From NCBI GenBank assembly GCA_007922305.1, contig ML677358.1, forward strand, positions 17,595,327-17,659,326: a stretch of DNA of 64,000 bases. Reading direction: 5' to 3'. The notes under the pieces were generated by a model. It searched no databases, was not told where the DNA came from, and saw only the letters and a program-made list of their open reading frames with translations. The DNA comes from Dermatemys mawii. Lineage: Eukaryota > Chordata > Testudines > Dermatemydidae. Positions 1 to 64,000 of the stretch are shown here, in pieces; the first letter of the stretch is position 1, and the number at the start of each line of letters is the position of its first letter. Position numbers and translations under genes: made by a program.

Positions 1-280
1 CGGCTCAGTTTGTCATATGTAACCAGGTCATCTCGGCAACATTTTCGGTTCTTGGTAGACACCCAGCAAGTGGCACATAGAAAATACAAAGAGGTGTCGT
101 TGTGTCTTCATCAGGCCATTTCAGAGTTCATGCTTTCGCTAGCATGGGCTCGCCCTTAAAAACGTCAATAAAGATATTTGATGAAATACAAAGAAAAGTC
201 CCAAGGAAACGTGAATGGATATGAGAAGTTTCACAGTGCATGATCACTGAACAGTTAATTTAAAAGAATATAGGAATTGG

Positions 281-470
281 GTAATTAACCATTGGAACTA
301 TTTACCAAGGGACTTTGCTTGAAGTTTTAAAGTCAGGATTGGAAGTCTTTCTGAAGAACATGCTAAAGTTTGGCCAGGACTCATTTGCCTTGATGCAGGA
401 GTTACTGGGTGAAATTCAATCACCTGTGTTATGCAGGAGGCATGAATGGTCTTTTCTGGATTTAAAATCT
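281..470 (+). mobile_element. CR1 LINE 3'-region fragment
   Basis: The text starting at the attaaccattggaac motif (about 282-297), followed by tttaccaagg and ending in a gtgttatgcaggagg-type stretch, is the familiar 3' UTR of amniote CR1 LINEs in + orientation. The terminal repeat is lost where another CR1 piece of opposite orientation begins near 470. Confidence 0.6.
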
Positions 471-640
471 CTGACTCTATAAATTGCCAGACTGGATCAG
501 ACCTCTGGTCCATCTAGTCCAGTATTCCATCCCTGACCATGGTCAGCACCAGGTGCTCCAGAAGAAGGGTCAGAACCCCACAGTTGGCAGATGTGGGGTA
601 ATTTGTCCCCCAGTGAAGGTCTCATTCTAACTCTAAATAG
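470..640 (-). mobile_element. CR1/L3-like LINE 3' end, reversed
   Basis: It reads as the complement of the CR1-group 3' end that contains 'tgggctagatggacc'. Here it appears as 'actggatcagacctctggtcc' with 'caccaggtgctccagaag' after it. Related copies in this window lie at 15030-15925, 36568-36700 and 42195-42460. Confidence 0.6.
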
Positions 641-904
641 TTAGAATTTGCCTTCTAGCTTGAGAAATAACAAGACTACAATAAAGCTGGGATATATGGC
701 TATATACAATGGTATAAAATGGTCTGCTCCTTTCTTTGTCCTACCCACGTCCCGAATCCTGCAGCTACTTATGGATGTGAAAAGCAGAGGTGGGTACAGA
801 GCTGGGTTTGGGAATCTGGAAAAGGAGATGCTGAAGGCAATGGAGAATGAGGTTTGGAAAGAGACTTGGGGGAGTAGGCTGGAGAAAAGCACTGCCACTG
901 AGAA

Positions 905-1645
905 AGGTTCATAGCTTTCTAGCTTCCAAGGCCAGAAGGGACCATTGTGATCATCTAGTCTGACCTCCTGTATAGCAGAAGCCACAGAACTACCCCACAA
1001 TAATTGCTAGAGTAGAGCTGTTAGAAAAACATCCAGTCTTGATTTTAAAATGGTCAGTGATGGAGAATCCACCTTGATCCTTAGTAAATTGTTCCAATGG
1101 TTAATTCCTCTCAGTACTAAAAATGCATGCCTTATTCCCAGTCTGAAATTGTCTAGCTCCTACTTCCAGCCATTGGATCGTGTTATTCCTTTCTTGGCTA
1201 GAAGGGGGAGCCCATTATTAAATATTTGTTCCCTATGTAATCAAGTCATTCCTTAACTTTGCCCCTTTGTTAAGATAAATAAATTGAGCTCCTTGAGTCT
1301 ATCGATATAAGGTGGGTTTTCAAATCATTTAATCATTCCCGTGGCTCTTCTCTGAACCCTCTCTGGTTTATCAATGTCCTTCTTGAATTGTGGACACCAG
1401 AACTGGACACAGGTTTGCAGCAGCAGTCACACCAGTGCCAAATAGAGAGATAAAATAACCTCTCTACTCCTACCCGAGATTCCCCTGTTTATGCATCCTA
1501 GGATCACATTCGCTCTTTTGGCCACAGAGTCACTCTGGAAGCTCATGTTCCGCTGATTATCCACCACCATCTCCAAATCTTTTTCAGAGTCCCTGCTTCC
1601 CAGCAGAGTCCCCCATCCTGCCAATCTGGCCTACCCCTCCGTGAT
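905..1645 (-). mobile_element. CR1 LINE fragment, reversed, about 740 bp
   Basis: It begins with the complement of the CR1 tail (aggccagaagggaccattg at about 930) and runs through 'gtggacaccagaactggac' (about 1391-1409), a hallmark of CR1 ORF2 C-terminal and 3'-UTR sequence. Reading frames are broken by stops, so it is a 5'-truncated dead copy. It is the longest reversed CR1 in the window. Confidence 0.8.
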
Positions 1646-2837
1646 CAGCAGGTGTAGTTCCCATTAGTAGTCTGGGGCAAAGAGGAAGCTGTCTCTGACT
1701 GCAGTGTATCAGAGTGGAAAGAGGGTTTTGACTGTTGCTGTACTTTGCAACAGTCATTTTAGCAGAAGGGGCTGGAGGATGAAAGAGAAAGTAGAGTGAG
1801 TCAGTAGGATGGGATAGTTTTGTTCTCAGCAGATGGCTTGCTCTGCACGGCTTCAGTTTGAAAGCATCGGGCCTGATTCTCCACTGCCTTGCACTTTGTG
1901 TTGTCCTTCACGCCAGTGCAAAGTGGATGCAAAATGCTACCAGACAGAATGGTAACGCTCTACCTCTCTTCTGCATTGCATTTGCACCGGCAGAAATGAA
2001 GACACAAAGTATAGGGCTATGGAGCCTCAGGATTATTTCAGTGACACCATGATGTCTGAGTACTGTACACACACCGGACAGACCCCTCAGCTGTATTCCT
2101 CTGTGTGTGAAGTGCTAGTATCACGTTTTGGACACAACTTTTTTTTTGTCCTTCCCAGATCTGAGATGTAAGTCCTCATATGTCACTCTGAGTGCTGAAA
2201 TCTAAAGGGAAACCTCAGTTCTGAAAGGGGAATTATAGAGGAAAGATTGAAAATTGAGATTTCATCTCTGGGTTCCCCACTAGCCAAGCTGGGGGTGGAT
2301 GGGTAATTTGGCACAAAATTCAGTTCCCAATGAGACTTTTAAAAAGTATTGCTTCCCTCTGTGAAATCACTTTCGTAGTTTATGGATGGCTGATGCAGGG
2401 GTTGCAATGAGTCTTCTGATATTTGCATTTTCACTTTTGGAGGGGTCTTCAGTGAACCAGAAAACACCAAAAGGGAGGAGACACTACCTCCCCAAGGCTC
2501 TCCAAGAATCATAAAATGATGAGAGGAAAAAAGCATTTGTAAAAGGTTGGAACCTTATTTCTTTGCTGCATTCCACCCAAGTACATAACTTGATTTTCAC
2601 TTTGACTTCCTTTGAGATTCATTTGAAACTTCAAAGTTTCAAGCTTTATTCCGCGCCTGTGTTCCTCAGTGTGGTGGTTCTCATTTTACAGAGCTATTCT
2701 AAAAATACCGCTTTGCTTTTTGGAGTGCATGCTTCCACCTGACTCTGTTACAATGTGTGCTTTCTGGTGTGTTACTGTATCAAATTGTTTTGCGTAGAAG
2801 AATTAAAATGGCAAAGGATTTCAGTAAGCATGGGATT

Positions 2838-2945
2838 GTCATAGAAGCATAGAATATTAGGGTTGGAAGAGACCTCAGGAGGTATCTAGTCCAACCCCCT
2901 TCTCAAAGCAGGACCAACCCCAACTAAATCATTCCAGCCTGGGTT
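2838..2945 (-). mobile_element. Short CR1 LINE 3' fragment, reversed
   Basis: 'catagaatattagggttgg' followed by 'agagacctcaggagg' and 'tctagtccaacccc' is the complement of the CR1 3' terminus shared by birds, turtles and crocodilians. Confidence 0.8.
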
Positions 2946-3414
2946 TTGTCTTCTCCTTCATTTCTACTACATGCACTGAATATTAAAAGAGAGGCAGAAA
3001 ATATGGTGGTCTTTTCCCTTAGCATGTGTGTTAACCCACAAGTGTCAGTGAGAGCTCTGTGTATGTACTGAGAGGAGAATTAAACATCTCATGCAGACTA
3101 TTTGGAAGAGTAACCTGGTGTCTTGCAAGTTTGAGGTTGACCAATGCCATCTCCGCTAGTTGGGTTTTGTTTGACAGGCTCAGACATTGTAGAAGCTGGA
3201 AGCTAGCTGAATAAATAAAGACGTAGACCCTGATTCTCCATGAGTTCCTCACCGTGCTGAGCACAGGAAGAGAGGGGGCCGTGCAAAGGTGACTCTTGTT
3301 ATGTTGATGGTTTGCAATGAGACATTAGAGTGTTCTAAGTTTCTATCTTTTCTGGGCAGTTGCAACATAACATGACTTGGTTTAAACCCAGAACCTTAAA
3401 CACACAAGAACTAA

Positions 3415-3438
3415 AGAGAGAGAGAGAGAGAGAGAGAG
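3415..3438. repeat. (AG)12 microsatellite
   Basis: Twelve uninterrupted AG units. Confidence 0.98.
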
Positions 3439-4297
3439 GGTTGCTCCCTCAAGTAGAGAGGCTCAACCCAACCCACCTTGCTTTAAGGCTGGCTCTTTGC
3501 AGACTGACTTCTGTGAACAAAGATTGCATGCTTCCTGCACAGTTTATAGCCTGCAAGCAGGACCAGGAATTCCTTTAGGATTTAAAGTGACAGTTTGTAA
3601 TTTTTACCGTTTGCAACACACCCCAAATTTAAGCCACCTTTACGCATCCCATATTCTGCAACTTCATTGGCAGAAACACAGTGATGCCTTGTGGGTCCCA
3701 AAGCATAAGCTATAAAAACACAGCAGAGGCTTAAATATTTGTAGGAAAGCCAGTTCTCACAGCCTCATCATCTGCCTCCATTAGTCTTTGGCACAATCAG
3801 CAAAAAAAGGTGAAACATCCAGTCTCATTCAGGACTCTGCCAAAAGCCCATTGAATTAAATGGAAAGTCTTCTGCTGACTTCTGTGGGCGTTGGATCAGG
3901 GTCTCAGAGTGGCAGTACAATAGCTGAATTGCAATAATTAGCCTCTAGATAGCTTCCAATCAGGCTCTGGGTTGTCAGTCCAGGCTCTCTGATCTGCTTA
4001 TGCTTGTTGTACTTGGTGGGCACTAACCAGAGAAGAGATACAGGAGCACAGGATTCAGGGGAACCTCGAGAGACGATCTAGCCATGGGGCTCCCATGGAC
4101 TTTAAGAGGAGTTTAAGCCCCATGCACTACTTGGCAGATAATGAACTCTTTCCCATTTTGCACTGCAAGACACAAAGGTGATAGAAACCCTTTTTATCCC
4201 CTTTGAACATTGAAAGGGATGAATTGGGTTTGTGGGGATTTGACCCCATGGTTCCAAGGTCTGATGGTATCTTAAACCTGAGGCATAGCCCCCTAAG

Positions 4298-4470
4298 GGC
4301 CTGTCTACATTAGGGATTTTTGCACCATTGTACCTATGCTGGTGCACACTCTCAGTGTAGATACGTTGCACTGGTATAAAATGGGGCTTACACCAGTTTC
4401 AAACAAGAGCAAGCCCCAGTTCACACCAGAGCAGTGCGTTTACACTCAGGATTTTGCCCGGATGCAAAAA
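4298..4470. mobile_element. Non-autonomous DNA transposon fragment
   Basis: It opens with 'gggcctgtctacatt', a terminus I recognise from reptile short DNA transposons, and continues with 'ggtgcacactctcagtgtag' and 'tacactcagg'. No clean target duplication is visible, so the ends are approximate. Related 'tctacac' termini occur at 39560-39680 and 63377-63820. Confidence 0.45.
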
Positions 4471-4663
4471 TCTCTAATGGAGATAAGTTCTAAGCCATCA
4501 TCTCCGGCAGTATCTTTTCATTTAATTACTGGAAACATTTTGATACCTAATAACTTGCTGTTTGGACAGGTCACCTGAGATGATGCTTGAAATGCAAGCC
4601 AGATGAGGAGTGGGTTTGTTTTGCTGGGTCATTTCCCTTCACTCCCTTTCTATGAATTTTTAG

Positions 4664-59604
<54,941 letters not shown>

Positions 59605-61905
59605 GTGGCAAGTGCTAGTGTGGATATTAAACCCCTTTGGGATTAGGGAGGGAGAGAGACTGGATCAGAACAAGATCTGGGAAGGGGAAACCTGACAATG
59701 TGGCTCTGGCAACAAGAGAGATTGGGTGCACCCGACACTCACATCTTCCTGTCTGGCTCTGTTCGAGTGCATGTGCTGTGGTTGGCTTTATCTGTAGCTT
59801 TACGACTGGGTGTGGGAGGAGGGCTGAATGTGCTTTTCTTCCATGCAGTGGGTTGGGTTTTTTGTTTTGTTTTTCTGTGATACGTCCAGTTGAACCCAAA
59901 ACTCTGAAGCCATATTAGAGTCCTAGGTGTTGCGTTCCAGTCACGAGCTGATTGTTCCAGAGCATCCAAAGTCATCTCCCACTGCGGGCACATGGTGAGG
60001 CATGTGGAACTTCCCCTGCGATGCATGACAGTGGCAGGAGAGTTTGAAGACATCCCTCATTTGGGGAGGCAGAACAGCAGCACTTCTCACAGAGGAAGAA
60101 GTCACCTGACCAGAGAAAGGAAACCAAGTTGATTCAGAGTTTGAGTCTAGCGTCACTGTTGGAGATTTCCCCCCTCTTTTCACCATGATCTTCTTCCCTT
60201 CTAGACTCTCTCTGCTGCTCGCTAAGGGGGCTTTGTGATGCATGGGTTTCAGAATAACTGTGACTGAATGGCTCTCCTCTGCATTTCAGAGAGCTGGGAG
60301 ACAAGATACCACCCTGGTGGTTTCCCACTACATGCCATATGCCCACTACTAATTCAGAAGAAGTGCCCCCTGAAGCGATAGCTACCAGGGAGTAAATAAT
60401 GAAATCGCCTAATGAATACTGTGTGCTGCACTTACCTGAAAATTCCCCTCGCTGTATTCCTGGGGTGGGAGGAGGAATCATTGATCCTGGCCGCCCGGCT
60501 TACCTCCAGAATGTACATGTACTTTGGTTTTTAGCCAAGGATCAAACATCCCCATTGGACAATGAGCTGGAAGCTACAATTTGTGTCCATTCGTGAGTGT
60601 CAAATGAGTTCCTTCAGTACGTATGCCTGCAGAGTATAGAGAGTTCCAGTCAAAGGTTTAACGGAAACCCTATTACACAGAAACAGCAGGATCCTTTAGA
60701 GCAGAGGAAATGAAATAAGCATCAGAAAGGAGATGAATATAGTACTCAGAAGGTTCTACAAAGGGAATACAGGATTCTGTTTCCTTCTGACTCTTTAACA
60801 TTGTCCAAGATCCTGTGATATTAAAAGAACCTAGCTGAAGCATCAAGGAAAATTTCAGAACTCGTTGTCTTTCCTTCTTTCCCACATCAACTTCTTTGAA
60901 GTGAGATGAAGGGTCTTGTTTAGTGTGGCAAAAGTTAAGGGGCCAGATCCGGATCACAGCTATACAGAGGTAAGCCTGCAGTAACCCCTTGGACTTCAAG
61001 TGAAGTCACTCCAGATTTACACAGATATAGATGAGATCAGAACCTGCCCTCCGGAATTAAGAGGTAAGGGCCATGCCTCGTGCATCTCTCCTAATCCACC
61101 CTGGCCTCCCCGCTGAGAGAGTTTTAATTTCTTGATTTTATTTAGGTTAAATCAGACCTTTGCCATTAAATAATGCAGCCACATTAACGCACTGTATCTC
61201 ACCATAACCCAGACACTTAGTTCACCTTATTTAGGACAATGTGGTGCTCTCACTAATGCTGGGAAGCCAGAGACAGTGTGTGAGGGAACAGAAAGTAGAT
61301 CAGTTGAGTTGAAGAGGGATCCTGGCTGGAACATTCTGTCTTTGAAACCAGCAGGCAGCTCAATATTGTTGGCTAGAGGTGAATTTCTGATGGAAGATGT
61401 CTTTCTGGGAGACCTACCTGTTTCCCTGGCAACCAGTGACTATCCCCCTCAAGTGCTGCTGGGCATATTTGCCGCCTTGAGTTTCCTGAGGCAGCTGTTT
61501 AAGCTACAAAAAGAAATCTCTGGTGCATTTTAATCTGAAACTAACATGAAGGCTGAGGGAGATCATCTCAAATCATTGGCTCAAATCATCTCAAATCGTC
61601 AGGCAGGGAAAGACTTGAGACTGAGAGGGGGGATTTTTTCCATCCCATCTGGAGGAAGAACAGCATGTTCAAGGACACAGACATTGAAAGGTTCTGCTTT
61701 ATAGGATATATGCTCCCCTACCAAGGAGGAAAGGCCTGGTTCCCTGCTCTGTTACACCACTTTTAGCCTGAAGTTAGTAGACCTACATAAGTGTAAAAAA
61801 CCTGGGTTAGCAGAATGGGAGCATCAGGTCTGTTGGGGCGGGGTGGGGGGTTGTGAGTGAAATGAGATGACGGAAAAGATCCTAACTGGTATTTTTATTG
61901 GGCTA
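59605..61905 (+). other. CYFIP2: CYFIP2 3' UTR, end not resolved
   Basis: The UTR starts directly after the stop. Candidate poly(A) signals are ATTAAA at 59626, 60820 and 61165, then AATAAA at 61948 (inside a transposon) and 62930. None has a clear downstream GU-rich element. About 60945-61045 is dispersed repeat text ('gaagtcactccagatttaca'). 61561-61600 contains a local duplication of atcatctcaaatc. Confidence 0.45.
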
Positions 61906-62236
61906 ATGAGGTTCTCAAACTTCATTGCACCACAACCCTCTTCTGACAATAAAGTTACTACATGACCCCAGGAGTGAGGCAGAGCCCAATCCCCGCCACC
62001 TCGGGTGGGGGAAGAAGGGACCGCAGCCCGAACTCCCTGGTTTGCTGGGGAGGAAGGGGGCTGCAGCCTGAGCCGTGCTGCCTCTGGTGGAGGGATAGGG
62101 GCTGCAGTCAAGCTCCCCTCCTTCCCCTCGGGATGTTGGGGAGGAGCTCAGGTTTCAACCTTGGGTCCAGTAAGTCTAATGCTTGTCCTAGTGACCCCAT
62201 TAAAATGGGGTCCCAACCCACAGTTTGAGAACCGCT
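61906..62236. mobile_element. Diverged hAT element of the 'GGTTCTCAAACTT' family
   Basis: Left terminus atgaggttctcaaactt and right terminus cagtttgagaaccgcta match the 28041-28366 element, with the outer bases decayed. No target duplication survives. The interior is GC-rich and unrelated to the other copy. Confidence 0.75.
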
Positions 62237-62369
62237 AAGCGAAAGGGTTGTTTTGTTATTTTGGTATGAAGTGTCCCTGAACTGAAAGCACCGGTCCCTG
62301 TGTGGCTCTCAGAGCAACATCTGGGCACCAAATCCATGAAATATCCAGCCCCTCCTGACACTTTTACAG

Positions 62370-62580
62370 AATGTTGCAGTTGTGGGGAGGCCCGCCGATG
62401 TCGGGGGGAGGGGGGCAAAGGGAGCAATTGCTATGGGGCCCAGTAGTGGCCCCAAGCCCTTTTAAATCACCCAGGTGGGCTGCCCACAGGCTTCCTAGGC
62501 GTGCATGACCACTCCGAGCCCCGCAATTTGGGGGGCCCCGTAGGCCAGTGTGATTGGCCAGCGTTGGGAGTCCCGGAAGT
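62370..62580. repeat. GC-rich transposon-like fragment
   Basis: 'ggcaaagggagcaattgct' with 'cccttttaaatcaccc' and 'gggccccgtaggccagtgtg' resembles the GC-rich interiors of reptile hAT-type short elements. Boundaries unclear. Confidence 0.4.
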
Positions 62581-63289
62581 AACGAATTTGTCACATCCAC
62601 TCCGGGGTCTGCCTTCCTAGGGACAGCCTTGGCCCTGGGGCCTGAACTTTCTGTCGGCAGGCCTGGTTGTGGCACAAAACACTACAAGCTTTTAAGGAGC
62701 CTGACTCCAACAGCTAGGGGCAATTGGCTGTACGCAGTGAAAGCCTTCAGCTCTGAAGGAGTGGTGGTGTATTCACCATGTCTGAACATCACCTTGCGAA
62801 ATGTAATGTTCTTTTGCTGTTGTATTTGGGGATTAATTCTCGAGGCCTATAAAGCACAGTTGCATGAACGGAAATGGAATGCATTGCCCAATATATGTGT
62901 GTGTGATCCATGAATGGGGAATTTGCTTGAATAAAATCACCTCCCCCCCTTCTCAGGACCTGTTGAGGTGGAGTGGGAGATCAGAAATTCTGAGCAGGAA
63001 ACCAAAGCTGTATGATCAAAACAGAGTATATTTCAGCTGTAGTGTTTATGTGGGTATTTGACCCTGTTGTTCAAGTGGCGTGGGATGGCAGTGTGCGTTC
63101 AGTCAAACAACTTGATTTCAATACCCTTTTCTTCAAAAGGACGCAAGTCGGTTGTGTAGATCTTGGCTCCAGTTCTCAAATCCTCTTTGGCTGCATATTA
63201 GTGTAAAGGTTTCAAGATTGGCCCATAAGCCATTGAATGAACTGGATGGCCTTTTCTTTTTTGCTTGTTCTTTTTAATCTAATAATCGT
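62581..63289. other. Downstream flank
   Basis: No recognisable exon or repeat. Contains the AATAAA at 62930. Confidence 0.5.
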
Positions 63290-63319
63290 TAGTCTTTAAA
63301 ATGCATATGATTAACAGTG

Positions 63320-63935
63320 AAGGTAATTAATCACTGGAACAGATTACCAAAGGGAGTGGTAAATCCTCTAGCACATGGGGTATGCCTACACTGCAGTGTA
63401 AACCCAAGTTCAAGCCTAACCCTCCTACGATCTACACACAAATTTTGTTAAGCTAGCGCTTGGACCCAGGATCCCATGGACTCATGCTCTGGGTATCCAC
63501 CAAATGTATCCACAATCCCATGGGCTACCTTTCTATGTCTTCTGGACAGTCAGGTTTCTCCACTCTGGACCATAAAAAGAGGGCTAGAGCAGCCACATGA
63601 GGGGGAGCACTAGCAAATCTGGGATTTGGGTGTTTGGACTCAGGTGTGCATAATGCAGTGTGGATGCAGGTGCCGCAGACTGAGACCCTGGGTTCAACAA
63701 TTCCTAACCAGGGGTTACAAATGAGTGTAGACTCTCAAGGCCTAGGTTAACAAGTATATGGTCTGCTCACTGAAGTTCTACTCACCCTGGGCTTAACAGT
63801 GAAGCGTAGACATGCTCTCAGAGTCTTTAATCAAGACCGGATAGATGCAGCTATTAGTGGATAAAATGTCCTGGCCTGAGTTATGAAGGGGATCAGACTC
63901 GATTATCATAATGATCCCTTCAGGCCTTAAAAATC
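63320..63935 (+). mobile_element. CR1 LINE 3' end split by a DNA transposon
   Basis: 'cactggaacagattaccaaa' opens the CR1 text, which breaks at about 63376 and resumes at about 63825 with 'ctttaatcaagaccggatag', closing with 'aatgatcccttcaggcctta' and 'atctatgaaatgg'. The consensus order is kept on both sides. Confidence 0.82.
63377..63820. mobile_element. DNA transposon nested in the CR1
   Basis: Left end ggggtatgcctacactgcag and right end gcgtagacatgctctc are imperfect inverted termini of a short element whose canonical end is 'gggtatgtctacactgca'. About 440 bp, no coding capacity. Confidence 0.65.
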
Positions 63936-64000
63936 TATGAAATGGTAGTATTTGCAGTGCACAGCCCCCATGATGTACTTGATTTTGAGCAGCCCAGTAG

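Larger units (their letters stand above)
1..4663. other. Upstream flank or 5'-UTR intron of CYFIP2
   Basis: No coding exon is visible here. The stretch is dominated by CR1 fragments (281-470, 470-640, 905-1645, 2838-2945), an (AG)12 microsatellite and a DNA-transposon fragment near 4298-4470, listed separately. About 1868-2000 and 3846-3903 are dispersed non-coding repeats of types that recur in the window. CYFIP2 genes begin with a non-coding exon; because the first visible exon is entered through a splice acceptor at 4662-4663, the promoter probably lies before position 1. I see no convincing CpG island or promoter. Confidence 0.6.

Noticed and set aside
61948..61953. AATAAA as the CYFIP2 poly(A) signal
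   Set aside because: It lies inside a diverged hAT element with no GU-rich element downstream; kept only as a candidate.
59605..64000. Start of the next gene (NIPAL4 or ADAM19 in the human order)
   Set aside because: No exon of either family is recognisable before the window ends.

Overview
This is nuclear DNA of a reptile, most likely a turtle (a crocodilian is the alternative). It holds the complete coding region of one vertebrate gene, CYFIP2, on the + strand from 4700 to 59604. The 30 coding exons sum to 3762 nt and encode 1253 residues plus a stop, with every junction in phase. A second, small gene, FNDC9, lies on the - strand inside the 12.4-kb intron between CYFIP2 coding exons 22 and 23 (32167-32832). 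Human has the same nested arrangement. The lineage call rests on the repeats: CR1 LINE fragments, MIR-type SINEs, several short DNA transposons, a DIRS-like fragment and sequence families I recognise from turtle and crocodilian genomes.

Layout. 1-4663 is upstream DNA or 5'-UTR intron, rich in CR1 pieces; no promoter or non-coding first exon could be placed. 4664-30526 carries coding exons 1-22 with introns of 0.2-3.4 kb. 30527-42956 is the intron hosting FNDC9. 42957-59604 carries coding exons 23-30, with two 5-kb introns. 59605-64000 is 3' UTR plus downstream DNA containing a hAT element and a CR1 split by another transposon. No third gene is visible.

Function. CYFIP2 is a core subunit of the WAVE regulatory complex. 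It links active RAC1 to ARP2/3-driven actin assembly and also binds FMRP-family proteins. The RAC1 A-site residues (Cys179, Arg190), the Tyr-Gly of the RAC1 D site, the WAVE-VCA contact residues, Arg87, Ser968 and the RNA-edited Lys320 are all at their expected places. FNDC9 is a poorly studied single-pass membrane protein with one fibronectin type III domain.

Most notable observations. (1) The edited Lys320 codon can pair imperfectly with the start of its downstream intron, burying the 5' splice site. (2) Coding exon 6 appears to use a GC donor. (3) The 3' end of a CR1 LINE appears to supply the branch site for coding exon 17. (4) Two hAT elements with perfect 8-bp target duplications lie 57 and 70 nt from exon edges. 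(5) A DIRS-like fragment with inverted repeats sits in intron 25. (6) Several strongly palindromic short transposons are present. I found no sign of an unknown multi-gene system; the interest lies in gene structure and transposon biology.
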